A stretch of 64,000 bases of DNA from Pseudodesulfovibrio profundus (GTDB lineage: Bacteria > Desulfobacterota > Desulfovibrionia > Desulfovibrionales > Desulfovibrionaceae): positions 1,283,501 to 1,347,500 of the forward strand of contig NZ_LT907975.1 in assembly GCF_900217235.1 (NCBI RefSeq), read 5' to 3'. The number at the start of each line of letters is the position of its first letter. Position 1 is the stretch's first letter. The notes beneath the pieces are model-generated. The model saw only the letters and a list, made by a program, of their open reading frames with translations, did not search any database and was not told the origin of the DNA. Both the position numbers and the translations under genes were made by a program. Below, piece after piece: positions 24,270-34,096 of the stretch.

Positions 24270-24659
24270 ATGAGCGATTTCACTTACGCCACTGGCAAAC
24301 GTAAAAATGCGATCTCCCGTACCCGCCTGTACGCCGGTACCGGCCAGATCACTGTCAACGGTCGTCCTTTCGAGGACTACTTCCCTCGTAAAACCCTGCA
24401 GATGGTTGTTCAGCAGCCTCTGAAGCTGGTCAAGATGCTCGACAAGTACGACATCAAAGCCAACTGCTGCGGCGGCGGCGTTTCCGGTCAGGCAGAAGCC
24501 CTGCGCCACGGCATCGCCCGCGCACTCTGCGAGATCGATCCTGAACTCCGCGCTGTTCTGAAGCCCGCCGGTCTCCTGACCCGCGATGCTCGTAAGAAAG
24601 AGCGTAAAAAGTACGGTCTCCGCGGCGCACGCGCCAGCTTCCAGTTCTCCAAGCGTTAA
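24270..24659 (+). CDS. rpsI: 30S ribosomal protein S9
   Basis: 129 residues with [20 protein letters not shown] at the N-terminus, [19 protein letters not shown] in the middle and the basic tail [17 protein letters not shown] that reaches the P-site tRNA. It follows rplM by 12 bases and is followed by a clear terminator. Confidence 0.98.
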   Translation: MSDFTYATGKRKNAISRTRLYAGTGQITVNGRPFEDYFPRKTLQMVVQQPLKLVKMLDKYDIKANCCGGGVSGQAEALRHGIARALCEIDPELRAVLKPAGLLTRDARKKERKKYGLRGARASFQFSKR

Positions 24660-24690
24660 GCCGAGAACCTGTCAAGCAAGAGATATCAAA

Positions 24691-24720
24691 GGTCGGTGCC
24701 CATATGGGTGCCGACCTTTT
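24691..24720 (+). terminator. Terminator of rplM-rpsI
   Basis: GGTCGGTGCCCAT pairs with ATGGGTGCCGACC (two wobble or mismatch steps), followed by TTTT. It starts 31 bases after the rpsI stop. Confidence 0.85.
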
Positions 24721-24868
24721 CCGTTTACAGCTCACCACTTGACTCTCGGCCCATATGTAAAGCAGGGATTGCCCAACGCCCCCGACTCACCAAATCGACA
24801 CCAAATCGTCCCATTATAACAACCATCCCGATTTGGACAAACCTCTTCACTTCCAGTATATCCCCCCT

Positions 24869-26131
24869 ATGTCATCAAAAAAGAAGCCACAACCGCGCAT
24901 GCTGTTCGCCACACCGGACGGCGAAATATACGATCACCCAGACCTCCTGCTCATGGTTCGCCGTGGAGAGGAGTTTGGCCTGCCACGTCCTGATGAAATC
25001 ACCCCGCTGCCGCCGGAGTCCGAATTTTTCATGCTCCCAGGACGACATGCCATGGGATACAATGACGAAACAGGACAGGCCGAAATAATGGAGGAACTGG
25101 CGGTTGCCGCTTTTGCCTGCCCCGGACATACCGTAACGGGCGTGTCCGCTTACGAATCCGATGAAGACGCGCCCATACTGCCGCTGCTTTCCTACGGAGC
25201 CATAGGTTACGCCAACGGCAAGTTCTGGGTCTGCGCCAAAAAAGTGGATCAGGACAAACGACAGGTTTTTACCCACATCCCGCAGGACCGCGTTGATGGT
25301 GGAGCACGACAGCTCATACGCGACATGCCCGAGAACCGACTGGTCAATCATCTGGCCGGTTGCGCTCTTACCAGCGGTTGCCCTGCTGCGAAGAATCTTG
25401 CTCTTGGTCGCTTCGAGTGCCCGCTGCCCACAGCACGCACCTGCAATGCACGATGCGTCGGATGCATATCCGAACAACCCGAAGATTCCGGGTTTCCTTC
25501 TCCGCAGTGCCGAATTTCCTTTACGCCCACCGCCGAAGAGATCGTACAGATCATGCAACGCCACGAATCCCGTGAACGACGTCCGATTTTTTCGTTCGGA
25601 CAGGGCTGCGAAGGCGAGCCGCTGACCGAAGCCGAACTGATTTGCGATGCCGTCAAAGCGTATCGTGCAGACGGCGGCACCGGCACCGTAAACGTCAATA
25701 CCAATGCATCCAAACCCGCCGCCATGCCAGCGCTCAAGATCGCCGGGGTCAACTCCATCCGCGTCAGCTTGAACTCGGCTCGCAAGGGTCCATACGAAGC
25801 CTACTATCGCCCCAAAGGGTATTCCTTTGAAGATGTCAGCGAGACCATTGCCAAAGCGCATGAGGTTGGCATGCATGTTTCGTTGAATCTGCTCTATTTC
25901 CCCGGCATTACCGACACCGAAGAGGAATTCGATGCGTTGGTGGAGCTCGGGGAAAAGGGCCACTACGACTTCATCCAGCTCCGCAATCTCAATCTCGATC
26001 CGGAACTCTACCTCGATCTCATGAGACCGTTTGGGCATTCACCCAGCATGGGTTTTATGAATTTCAAACGGCGCCTGAAAAAAGCGTTGCCCTGGATAGA
26101 ATACGGATATTTCAATCCCTATCTCGGGTAG
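24869..26131 (+). CDS. Radical SAM domain protein
   Basis: About 420 residues. The 4Fe-4S binding motif is CNARCVGC (C-x3-C-x2-C), located around residue 200, after a long N-terminal region. Downstream pieces fit the partial TIM barrel: GQGCEGEPLTEAELI (GGE-like), VNVNTNAS, INSIRVSLNSA-type strand and SLNLLYFPGITDTEEEF. Two further Cys pairs before the motif (GCALTSGC and CPLP) may bind another cluster. The substrate is unknown; this family is seen in Desulfovibrio-type genomes. No good ribosome site marks the start; a TTG at 24833 would add 12 residues. Confidence 0.8.
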   Translation: MSSKKKPQPRMLFATPDGEIYDHPDLLLMVRRGEEFGLPRPDEITPLPPESEFFMLPGRHAMGYNDETGQAEIMEELAVAAFACPGHTVTGVSAYESDEDAPILPLLSYGAIGYANGKFWVCAKKVDQDKRQVFTHIPQDRVDGGARQLIRDMPENRLVNHLAGCALTSGCPAAKNLALGRFECPLPTARTCNARCVGCISEQPEDSGFPSPQCRISFTPTAEEIVQIMQRHESRERRPIFSFGQGCEGEPLTEAELICDAVKAYRADGGTGTVNVNTNASKPAAMPALKIAGVNSIRVSLNSARKGPYEAYYRPKGYSFEDVSETIAKAHEVGMHVSLNLLYFPGITDTEEEFDALVELGEKGHYDFIQLRNLNLDPELYLDLMRPFGHSPSMGFMNFKRRLKKALPWIEYGYFNPYLG

Positions 26132-26187
26132 TCTGTATCAGGAGCGTCGCTGAGGGCGTGTTTTCTGCAAATAAGGCATACTATCAG

Positions 26188-26217
26188 TTGACACACCTTC
26201 ATCGATAATCCAAGAAT
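26188..26217 (+). promoter_or_regulatory. Candidate sigma-70 promoter for the BMP transporter operon
   Basis: TTGACA at 26188-26193 and AAGAAT at 26212-26217 with an 18-bp spacer, about 140 bases before the start codon. This was judged from consensus only. Confidence 0.45.
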
Positions 26218-26229
26218 ACTGCGGTTAAC

Positions 26230-26267
26230 GGGAACCGAAATTTTTTGGTTCTCGCCATATTTTTTTT
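26230..26267 (+). terminator. Hairpin with T-run in the BMP operon leader
   Basis: GGGAACC (26230-26236) pairs with GGTTCTC (26247-26253) around an A/T-rich loop, then ATATTTTTTTT. It lies between the candidate promoter and the gene, so it could attenuate the operon. It could also be the terminator of the upstream radical SAM gene. Confidence 0.4.
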
Positions 26268-26355
26268 GGCCCTGTAAATCAGGGTCGCGGCGAATGAACT
26301 TTTGGCTGCCAAACGCACACGCAATCGGTAACCAGCCATTTACACGGAGGAGAGG

Positions 26356-27531
26356 ATGTTGAAATTTCGTACCCTGATAGCCACAGCGCTCATGGCACTG
26401 CTCATGGTGCCCGGCCTGGCCATGGCAAAAGACTTTACCATTGGTCTGATTCTGGTTGGTCCTTACAACGATAAGGGCTACAGCCAGGCACAATACGAAG
26501 GCGGCCAATATGTGGAAAAGCACATGGATGGCGCCAAGCTCATTTTTCTGGACAAGGTCAACCCGGCCGATCGTCCTGGCCTGACCATCCCGCAGATCGT
26601 TGACGATCTGGTTGAAAAAGGCGCTGACCTGATCATCGCCGGTTCCGACGACATGAAGGACGGCATCCTCGAAGCCGCCATGATGCACCCGGACAAGACC
26701 TTCGTCCACGTCTCCGGCGACTCCACCCTGACCGGCACCGCTCCCGAGAACCTCGGTAACCTGTTCAGCCGCATGGAATACTCCAAGATGATGGCCGGTT
26801 TTACCGCTGCCATGACCTCCCAGACCGGCAAGATCGGTGTGGTTGGTCCGCTCATCAACGAGGAAACCCGCCGCCTGATGGGTGCTGCCTACCTTGGCGC
26901 CAAGTACGCCTGGACCGAAGTCCGCGGTAAAGATCCCAAGGATCTGACCTTCAACGTCAAGTGGATCGGTTTCTGGTTCAACATCCCCGGCGTTACCGCT
27001 GACCCTGCCCAGGTAGCTGGTTCCCTGTATGATTCCGGTTACGACGTCCTGATCTCCGGCATCGACACCCCCGAGGTTGTCACTGTTGCCAAGCAGCGTC
27101 GCGAAGCTGGCAAGACCATCTGGGCTCTCCCTTACGACTACGAAAAGGCTTGCGAAGGCCAGGGCGAAGTTTGCCTCGGCGTTCCTTACTTCAACTGGGG
27201 TCCGCCCATGCTGGAGCTTGCACAGCAGGTCAAAGCCGGCACTTATGAGCCTGCCTTTGTCCTGAAGTCCCCCTACTGGGCCGACATCAACTCTCACGAG
27301 AAGTCTCCCATCGGCTTCATGCCCGGCGAAGGCATGACCCCTGAGGTCAAGGCGGAACTGGACAAGTTCATTGCCAAGCTCGGCGACGGTTCCCTGAACC
27401 TCTTCACCGGTCCTCTGAACTACCAGGACGGCACCCCGTTCCTGAAGGCTGGCGAAACCGCCACCGACAAGCAGATCTGGTACATGCAGCAGTTGCTCGA
27501 AGGCATGAAGGGACTGTCCAGCCCCAAATAA
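26356..27531 (+). CDS. BMP family (PnrA-like) substrate-binding protein
   Basis: 391 residues with a signal peptide (FRTLIATALMALLMVPGLAMA, cleavage before KDFTIGL). The Bmp fold follows: GPYNDKGYSQAQYEGGQYV near residue 38, then DLIIAGSDDMKDG, GPLINEETRRLMGA and LFTGPLNYQDG at the end. Such proteins bind purine nucleosides in the periplasm and feed an ABC importer. A strong GGAGGAGAGG ribosome site precedes the ATG. The ATPase gene begins three bases after its stop. Confidence 0.93.
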   Translation: MLKFRTLIATALMALLMVPGLAMAKDFTIGLILVGPYNDKGYSQAQYEGGQYVEKHMDGAKLIFLDKVNPADRPGLTIPQIVDDLVEKGADLIIAGSDDMKDGILEAAMMHPDKTFVHVSGDSTLTGTAPENLGNLFSRMEYSKMMAGFTAAMTSQTGKIGVVGPLINEETRRLMGAAYLGAKYAWTEVRGKDPKDLTFNVKWIGFWFNIPGVTADPAQVAGSLYDSGYDVLISGIDTPEVVTVAKQRREAGKTIWALPYDYEKACEGQGEVCLGVPYFNWGPPMLELAQQVKAGTYEPAFVLKSPYWADINSHEKSPIGFMPGEGMTPEVKAELDKFIAKLGDGSLNLFTGPLNYQDGTPFLKAGETATDKQIWYMQQLLEGMKGLSSPK

Positions 27532-27534
27532 ATC

Positions 27535-29028
27535 ATGATCGTTCTCAACGACATACATAAACATTACGGCCGGGTTCGGGCCAACGACGGCATCAGCCTG
27601 ACCCTCGAACCCGGCCGAATTTACGCCCTCGTCGGAGAAAACGGCGCGGGCAAGTCCACGCTCATGCGCGTGCTGGCCGGGCATACCCGTCCCACATCCG
27701 GCACGCTCACCATGAGCGGCAAGGAAATTTCCTACCTGACACCGGCACTGGCCCGCGAATATGGCGTTGGCATGCTCTATCAGGATCCCCTCGATTTTCC
27801 TGCCATGCCCGTATGGGAAAACTTCCAGTTGGGCGCTCCCAAGCGATCCAAGAAGGAAGTCATCGACATCATCGGCGAGTTGTCCTTCCGACTGGACGCC
27901 TGTTTCCTGCCTGATGAACCGGTATCATCCCTGACCGTCGGCGAACGCCAGTTGCTCGAACTGCTCAGGCTGCTCGACCTTGGCGCAACCACGTTGATTC
28001 TCGACGAACCGACCACCGGCATCACCCCTGAGCAGAAGCAGGACCTGTTTGATCTGCTCATGAAGCTGGCTCGCGAAGATCAGCACACCGTCATTCTCGT
28101 CACCCACAAATTATCCGAAGCATACGAAATGGCCGATGCCATCTTCATCATGCGCCAGGGCAAGCTCGTTTCCACAATGGAACCGCCCTACGACGAGAAA
28201 CGGCTGGTCAACCTGATGTTCGGCGAAGCTGCCAACGGCACGATCGACGATCTGCCCGAGTTGTCCGCGCAACCGCAGACGACGCGACTGGTCATGGAAG
28301 ACACGCATTTTGCTGGCCCGAAATATTCCATGGGCCCCATGAATTTTACGGCGAAACCGGGTGAATGTATCGGTCTGGCTGGTCTTGACGGTTCTGGTCA
28401 GGAGTTGTTTCTGCGCGGCCTGTGCGGTCTTGATCGCATGCCAGGAGGCTCCATCACCCTGGACGACACCAATTACCGCAGCAACGATTTCAATACCCTG
28501 CGTAAAGCAGGTGTCCAGTTCGTCCCGGCTGACCGGCTTGAAATGGCCCTCTTCCCCGAATTGAATCTCATGGAACACATCAAACTCGCGTTTCCTGACC
28601 GCAAGGGCGACCTGACCGAGTTTTATGATTCCCAATGTGTGGAATGCTTCAATCTCCGCGCCCATCCCGATACCAATGCCAGTGAGTTGTCCGGCGGCAA
28701 CCAGCAGCGGCTGCTGCTTTCACTCATCCCTGATGACGCCAAGCTGCTGCTCATGGAACATCCCACTCGCGGCCTTGATGCAGGGTCGGCCAGGCAGGTT
28801 TGGAACCATCTCAAGGGCCGCTGTCGTGACGGTGCATCATTGATCTATTTCTCGCCCGATCTCGACGAGGTGCTTGAACACTCGCACCGCGTCATCGTCT
28901 TCTATGATCGCGCCATCGCCGGTATTGTTGATAGAGAACACGCGACCATGGAAGTGGTGGGCGCGCTCATGGCCGGTAAACCGTACGATGAAGTCATGAA
29001 AAAATATATTGGGGAGGACGTAGCATGA
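27535..29028 (+). CDS. Nucleoside-type ABC transporter ATP-binding protein (two ABC domains)
   Basis: 497 residues with two nucleotide-binding domains, like RbsA/YufO/NupO. Domain 1 has Walker A GENGAGKST (near residue 36), signature LTVGERQLLELL and Walker B TLILDEPTTG. Domain 2 is degenerate: it starts GLAGLDGSGQELFLRGLCG, has ELSGGNQQRLLLS and then LLLMEHPTRGLD. It energises the BMP-linked importer. Its stop overlaps the first permease start (ATGA). Confidence 0.93.
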   Translation: MIVLNDIHKHYGRVRANDGISLTLEPGRIYALVGENGAGKSTLMRVLAGHTRPTSGTLTMSGKEISYLTPALAREYGVGMLYQDPLDFPAMPVWENFQLGAPKRSKKEVIDIIGELSFRLDACFLPDEPVSSLTVGERQLLELLRLLDLGATTLILDEPTTGITPEQKQDLFDLLMKLAREDQHTVILVTHKLSEAYEMADAIFIMRQGKLVSTMEPPYDEKRLVNLMFGEAANGTIDDLPELSAQPQTTRLVMEDTHFAGPKYSMGPMNFTAKPGECIGLAGLDGSGQELFLRGLCGLDRMPGGSITLDDTNYRSNDFNTLRKAGVQFVPADRLEMALFPELNLMEHIKLAFPDRKGDLTEFYDSQCVECFNLRAHPDTNASELSGGNQQRLLLSLIPDDAKLLLMEHPTRGLDAGSARQVWNHLKGRCRDGASLIYFSPDLDEVLEHSHRVIVFYDRAIAGIVDREHATMEVVGALMAGKPYDEVMKKYIGEDVA

Positions 29029-30065
29029 TCCGTGAATCCTTCCTTCAGCAACTTGGATGGCTGTTAGCTGCCGTCGGTCTGGCTTTGGTACTGACCGTTC
29101 TGGTCACACTGCCATCAGGCGCTCCACCGCTGGAGACCATTTATGTGCTCTTCAAGGGTGGCGTGGGCTCCATGTCCAAGATCGGTCGCGTGCTGGCTGG
29201 TTGGGTTCCGCTCACCTTATGTGCTGTGGGCCTTCTGGTCCCCTTCACGGCTCGACTCTGGAACATCGGTGTCGAAGGTCAGGTTGTCATGGGCGCCATC
29301 TTCTGCACGGCTGCCTTGCGTCCCTTTGATAATGGCGGGGCCATGGAAATAGCCCTTGCCATGGGTGCTGCCATGCTTGGCGGTGCTCTCTGGGCATTGC
29401 TGGCCGGTATGCTCCGTGTTTTCGGGCGGGTTCATGAAATTTTTTCCGGCCTCGGCCTGAACTTTGTGGCCCTTGGCGTCACCCTCTGGCTCATTTTCGG
29501 TCCATGGAAACGCCCCGGCGTTGCTTCCATGTCGGGCACCCAGCCACTGGACTTTTCCTTATGGCTGCCCAGACTGGGGAAGCTGTCGGTAAGTTGGGTC
29601 AGCCTCGCCGTGGCAATTGCGGCTATTTTCGCCATTTACTACCTGCTGTACCGATCTGAATGGGGATTGAAACTCCGTGCCGTGGGTGAAAACCCCAAGG
29701 CCGCGACGCTCTTTTCTCTTGGCCCCCGCCGACGCCTGTTGCAGGCTTTCATGATCTGTGGCGCATTTGCCGGATTGGCTGGTGCCGTGCAGGTTCTTGG
29801 CGTCTACCACCGACTGCTGCCCGCCATTTCATCCAACTACGGCTACACTGCCCTGTTGGTCGGCATGATGGCATCATTCAGGCTGCCGCTGGTACCGTTC
29901 ATCTGTTTATTTTTTGCCATACTCAACGTCGGGTCCATCCAGTTGCCACTTCAGATGGGACTGGATTCTTCTCTCTCGGGCGTTATTCAGGGCATCATGG
30001 TCCTCTCGCTGTTCATCGTGCAAGGACTCCGACTCTGGCTCAAACAACGGAAGGAGGCTGACTAA
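29025..30065 (+). CDS. ABC transporter permease, nucleoside type (YufP/NupP-like)
   Basis: 346 residues with eight to ten membrane helices. The BPD_transp_2 motif is EWGLKLRAVGENPKAATLFS, with YTALLVGMMA later. The start overlaps the ATPase gene by four bases. It forms the inner-membrane channel with the next permease. Confidence 0.92.
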   Translation: MIRESFLQQLGWLLAAVGLALVLTVLVTLPSGAPPLETIYVLFKGGVGSMSKIGRVLAGWVPLTLCAVGLLVPFTARLWNIGVEGQVVMGAIFCTAALRPFDNGGAMEIALAMGAAMLGGALWALLAGMLRVFGRVHEIFSGLGLNFVALGVTLWLIFGPWKRPGVASMSGTQPLDFSLWLPRLGKLSVSWVSLAVAIAAIFAIYYLLYRSEWGLKLRAVGENPKAATLFSLGPRRRLLQAFMICGAFAGLAGAVQVLGVYHRLLPAISSNYGYTALLVGMMASFRLPLVPFICLFFAILNVGSIQLPLQMGLDSSLSGVIQGIMVLSLFIVQGLRLWLKQRKEAD

Positions 30066-31048
30066 TGGAAACCTTTGGTTTGACCATTGCCGCCATTCTT
30101 CTGGCTGGCGCACCGCTGGTACTCGCAACGCTGGGTGAAACACTCACAGAGAAAGCCGGTATCATCAACCTGTCCCTTGACGGCTCGATCCTGCTGGCCG
30201 CAATGACCGCGTTCGCCATATCCACCACCTTTGACAACCCGTGGCTCGGTGTTGTCGGAGGCATGGCTGTTGGCGCAGGCATTGCCGGAGTGCTCGGCCT
30301 GATCGGCATCTACCTCGGCCAATCGCAGTTGGCTATCGGCTTTATCCTGACGCTCCTTTCCCGCGATCTGGCCTACTTTCTGGGCCACTCATTTTCGCGT
30401 CAGCCCGGACCGGACCTTGGTCTGTGGAACATCCCGGGGATAGGTCCAATCCCGCTTATGGGACCCATTTTCAGCTCGCAATCCCCTGTGGTCTACATCG
30501 CCCTGGCTACCATCTTCGGATGCTGGTGGTGGATGTATCGCACTGAGGGCGGCATGCGTCTGCGCGCCGTAGGTGAATCACCACGCGCCGCCTTTGGGCG
30601 AGGCATTCGTGTTCGACTGGTCCGTCTGTACTACTGTCTCGCAGGAGGCGCGCTGGTCGGTCTGGCCGGGGCTGCCTTCTCACTGGCCGTCAAACCGGGC
30701 TGGGGACGCCCTCAGGGCTGCGAGGGAGCGGGCTGGATCGCACTGGCCATCGTTATTTTCGGCGGCTGGCATCCGGTACGTGCAGCACTTGGTGCATTCT
30801 TCTTTGCCGGTTTGCAGATTTCCGGCATCTATCTACAGGAAATCTTCCCATCCATCCCCGCGCCCGTCTTTCAGGTCGCCCCCTTCCCCATGATGATCCT
30901 CACGCTCTTGGCCGTGAACATGGGAAGAATGGGCTGGATTCAGGATATAGTCCGACGCCATCCGTTCCTCAACAAGTTCACTGGAGCATGGTCCGTGGAA
31001 GCACCTGCCGCCCTCGGTCAGGACTTTGATCCCAAAAAGGGACTTTGA
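30065..31048 (+). CDS. ABC transporter permease, nucleoside type (YufQ/NupQ-like)
   Basis: 327 residues, multi-spanning. It begins with the typical ATLGETLTEKAGIINLSLDG sequence and carries the coupling motif GGMRLRAVGESPRAAFGRGI. The ATG shares a base with the previous stop (TAATG). With the binding protein and ATPase it completes a four-gene purine nucleoside-type importer, closed by a terminator. Confidence 0.93.
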   Translation: METFGLTIAAILLAGAPLVLATLGETLTEKAGIINLSLDGSILLAAMTAFAISTTFDNPWLGVVGGMAVGAGIAGVLGLIGIYLGQSQLAIGFILTLLSRDLAYFLGHSFSRQPGPDLGLWNIPGIGPIPLMGPIFSSQSPVVYIALATIFGCWWWMYRTEGGMRLRAVGESPRAAFGRGIRVRLVRLYYCLAGGALVGLAGAAFSLAVKPGWGRPQGCEGAGWIALAIVIFGGWHPVRAALGAFFFAGLQISGIYLQEIFPSIPAPVFQVAPFPMMILTLLAVNMGRMGWIQDIVRRHPFLNKFTGAWSVEAPAALGQDFDPKKGL

Positions 31049-31073
31049 TTCCAGAACCGAACTCGAACAACTC

Positions 31074-31103
31074 AAAAGCGCTGGCCCATATGCCAGCGCT
31101 TTT
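31074..31103 (+). terminator. Terminator of the BMP transporter operon
   Basis: AAAAGCGCTGGC pairs with GCCAGCGCTTTT (perfect 12-bp arms), loop CCATAT, then a T-run. Confidence 0.9.
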
Positions 31104-31162
31104 TTTGTGTCCATTACCCACCGCATCCTCCGGCCATAAACCCAACACATCTGATACGTCAT

Positions 31163-31195
31163 AAAAAAAGGCCCCCGGAACCAACCGGGAGCCTT
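31163..31195 (-). terminator. Terminator of the dpp-like operon
   Basis: On the minus strand AAGGCTCCCGG pairs with CCGGGGGCCTT, followed by TTTTT. It lies 22 bases after the last gene's stop. Confidence 0.9.
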
Positions 31196-31217
31196 GAGTA
31201 TCATATTTATCAGGTCG

Positions 31218-32213
31218 TTATGAATCGAGGTGGCAGCAGGCGTAACGGCCGGGAGCAATCTCGCGACGCAGGGGAACTTCCTCGCGACAGACGTCCATGA
31301 CGTACGGACAGCGCGGGTGGAAGTGACAGCCTGACGGCGGATCGAGGGGGGACGGGATCTCACCCTCAAGAGCCGAGAACTCGACCGCACGCTTATCCAG
31401 TCGCGGCACTTCGGCAAGCAGCGCCTTGGTGTAGGGGTGGAACGGTGCGTCGAACAATTCATCGACCTTGGCAATTTCAACCAGTCGTCCCAGATACATG
31501 ACAGCGATCCGATCGGATATGTGTTCCACAACACCGAGATCGTGAGAAATGAACAGGCACGTCAGGTTGTGCTTCTCGCGCAGGTCCATGAACAGGTTCA
31601 GAATCTGGGCCTGAATGGATACGTCCAGAGCAGCCACGGATTCGTCACAAACCAGACATTCCGGGTCCACGGCCATGGCGCGGGCGATACCGATGCGCTG
31701 GCGCTGACCGCCGGAGAACTGGTGCGGGTACCGATTCTTGTAGGACGGATCGAGTCCACACTGTTCCATGACGCCATCAAGATAGCCGTCCAATTCCTTG
31801 GCGGTAGTCAGGCCATGGTACAGCGGCGCTTCACCGATGATCGACTTGACGCGCTTTCTTGGGTTCAGGGAGGCGAACGGGTCCTGGAATATCATCTGAA
31901 CGTTGATGGCATAGTCAAGATGCTCCTTGGGAGTCATCTCGGTCACGTTCTTGCCCTTGTAGTAAATGTTGCCGGATGACTGGGGAAGAATCCCGCAGAC
32001 CATACGGCCAAGGGTCGACTTACCACAGCCGGACTCGCCAACCAGACCCACTACTTCGCCAAGCATGATGTCCAGATTGACACCATCGACAGCCTGAACG
32101 CGTTCACGGGTGATCTGTGCCCCCATCTTGCGGGCCAACTTGGCGGCAAAGTCCAGTTTCTTCTGAAATATCCGGCTGATCTCTTCACAGCGGATGAACG
32201 GAGTTTCATTCAT
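31218..32213 (-). CDS. dppF: Dipeptide/oligopeptide ABC transporter ATP-binding protein (DppF/OppF)
   Basis: 331 residues with Walker [11 protein letters not shown], signature FSGGQRQRI and Walker [17 protein letters not shown]. The C-terminal oligo_HPY region has a Cys cluster ([15 protein letters not shown]) typical of OppD/OppF-type subunits, some of which bind an Fe-S cluster. A basic insert near residues 20-40 ([18 protein letters not shown]) precedes the core. It pairs with DppD and is last in the operon. Confidence 0.93.
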   Translation of the reverse strand: MNETPFIRCEEISRIFQKKLDFAAKLARKMGAQITRERVQAVDGVNLDIMLGEVVGLVGESGCGKSTLGRMVCGILPQSSGNIYYKGKNVTEMTPKEHLDYAINVQMIFQDPFASLNPRKRVKSIIGEAPLYHGLTTAKELDGYLDGVMEQCGLDPSYKNRYPHQFSGGQRQRIGIARAMAVDPECLVCDESVAALDVSIQAQILNLFMDLREKHNLTCLFISHDLGVVEHISDRIAVMYLGRLVEIAKVDELFDAPFHPYTKALLAEVPRLDKRAVEFSALEGEIPSPLDPPSGCHFHPRCPYVMDVCREEVPLRREIAPGRYACCHLDS

Positions 32214-32231
32214 ATATTATTCCACCATCGT

Positions 32232-33203
32232 TTACGATTGTTTGCCGGGATGGAAGCAGCGATATTTTCGTCCGTCTTCCCTGACCGTAACCGGCGGTTC
32301 CTGAAGGCACACATCCGAAGAACGCGGACAGCGCATGCGGAACGGACACCCTTCCGGCAGGTTGATCAGCGAGGGAGTCATGCCCGGAATCTGATACAGC
32401 GGTTCACCGCGCCTGTTGCGGCTGGGAACCGACCCGATCAGCCCTTCCGTATACGGATGCTGCGGATCATCGAGCACATCCTGCACCGGACCTTCCTCAA
32501 TGATGGTTCCGGCGTACATGACGGCCACACGATGGGCCAGACCGGCAATGACGGTCAGGTCATGGGTGATCCACATGAGCGCCATATCCGTCTTCTTGCA
32601 GAGCTTCTGCATCTCGGACAGGATCTGGGCCTGAATGGTCACATCAAGGGCGGTTGTCGGTTCATCGGCGATGATCAGATCCGGGTTGTTGAGCAGTCCG
32701 GTGGCAATGGCCACACGCTGCCGCATACCGCCGGAGAACTGATGCGGATACGCCTTGATGCGCTCTTCCGGGGACGGGATACCGACCATGGCCAGCGCCT
32801 CGATTGATCGCCTGCGCGCTTCGTCGCGGGAGACCTTCTCGTGGGCGCGGATTGCTTCGATCATCTGCGTATCGATTCGCAACACCGGATTGAGGGTCAT
32901 CATGGGGTCCTGAAAGATCATGGCAACTTCGTTACCACGAAACGCACGCCACTCGGCCTCGGACTGGCCTACCAGCTCGCGCCCCTTGAACTTGATGGAA
33001 CCGCCGGCAATCCTGCCGGGCTGGTCCACCAGCCCCATGATGGAGAAGCCGGTAACGGATTTGCCCGAGCCGGACTCACCGACAATGCCGATGACTTCAC
33101 CTTTGTTGATGGTAAGGGATATATTGTTGACCGCTTTGACCACACCGGCACGGGTGTAGAAATTGGTCTGGAGATCCTTGATATCGAGAAGTGGTGCGCT
33201 CAT
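32232..33203 (-). CDS. dppD: Dipeptide/oligopeptide ABC transporter ATP-binding protein (DppD/OppD)
   Basis: 323 residues. Walker A GESGSGKSV, signature FSGGMRQRV and Walker B LIIADEPTTALDVT are all intact. The C-terminal region has GCPFRMRCPRSSDVC, the OppD-type Cys cluster. It overlaps the dppC stop by four bases and precedes dppF by 18. Confidence 0.94.
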   Translation of the reverse strand: MSAPLLDIKDLQTNFYTRAGVVKAVNNISLTINKGEVIGIVGESGSGKSVTGFSIMGLVDQPGRIAGGSIKFKGRELVGQSEAEWRAFRGNEVAMIFQDPMMTLNPVLRIDTQMIEAIRAHEKVSRDEARRRSIEALAMVGIPSPEERIKAYPHQFSGGMRQRVAIATGLLNNPDLIIADEPTTALDVTIQAQILSEMQKLCKKTDMALMWITHDLTVIAGLAHRVAVMYAGTIIEEGPVQDVLDDPQHPYTEGLIGSVPSRNRRGEPLYQIPGMTPSLINLPEGCPFRMRCPRSSDVCLQEPPVTVREDGRKYRCFHPGKQS

Positions 33204-34087
33204 CGTTTCAACCTCGGATTCAGAACGTCGCGCAACCGGTCACCCACAAGGTTGATGGTCACGATCAGAATAAGCAGGGCCAGACCGGGATAGACACTGA
33301 TCCAGTAATACCCGGACTGAAGGAACTTGAAGCCGTTGGCGATCAACAGGCCTAGTGAGGGCTGTGTGATCGGCATACCCAGACCAAGGAAGGAAAGGGT
33401 CGCTTCCAGCGCAATGGCACCGGCGACTTTCACCGTGGAGATAACGATAAGCTCCGGCGTACAGTTGGGCAGGACATGACCGAACATGATCCGCCGCTGG
33501 GGCAGGGCCAGACATTTGGCCGCTTCCACGTACTCCTTGTTTCGCTCCACCAGCACGTTGCTTCGAATGGCGCGGGCGTAATAGGCCCACTGAACGATAA
33601 CAAGGGCCAGGATGATCTTGTCGATCCCCTTTCCAAGAATCGCCAGCAGGATGAGCGCCACCAGAATGGCCGGGAAGCTCAACTGGAGGTCAACCGTTCG
33701 CATGATGAAGGCATCGGTTTTCCCACCCACATAGGCGGCCCACAGGCCGATTATCGCACCGACAACAAGGGCGATCACTGTACTCAATACGCCAACACCC
33801 AACGAAATGCGCAGTCCGTAAAGGATGGAGCTGAACATGTCGCGGCCCTGGCTGTCGGTACCCAGAATGTACGTGACCGACTCGTCAAATGACGAGCTGC
33901 CCGGTTCGAGCTTGGAATCCATGATGTCGATGGACATCAGGTCATAGGGATTCTGCGGGGATATATACGGTGCCAGCAGGGCCACAGAGATGACCGCCGC
34001 AAGGACGATCAATCCGATGGTCGCTACACGGCTCTCGAAAAACTCTTTGACGGCCTGCCAGAACAGGGATTCGGATTCTACTGCCAT
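33200..34087 (-). CDS. dppC: Dipeptide ABC transporter permease (DppC)
   Basis: 295 residues with an N-terminal helix near residue 20, a periplasmic loop carrying ILGTDSQGRDMFSSILYG (the DppC/OppC signature) and five more helices. The ATPase-coupling EAA loop is EYVEAAKCLALPQRRIMFGH. It forms the channel together with DppB. Confidence 0.94.
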   Translation of the reverse strand: MAVESESLFWQAVKEFFESRVATIGLIVLAAVISVALLAPYISPQNPYDLMSIDIMDSKLEPGSSSFDESVTYILGTDSQGRDMFSSILYGLRISLGVGVLSTVIALVVGAIIGLWAAYVGGKTDAFIMRTVDLQLSFPAILVALILLAILGKGIDKIILALVIVQWAYYARAIRSNVLVERNKEYVEAAKCLALPQRRIMFGHVLPNCTPELIVISTVKVAGAIALEATLSFLGLGMPITQPSLGLLIANGFKFLQSGYYWISVYPGLALLILIVTINLVGDRLRDVLNPRLKR

Positions 34088-34096
34088 ATTCCCCTC

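Noticed and set aside
26119-27684. Open frame of ~520 codons antisense to the BMP binding protein
   Set aside because: It is the codon-position shadow of a GC-rich gene, lacks any domain and faces a well-supported operon.
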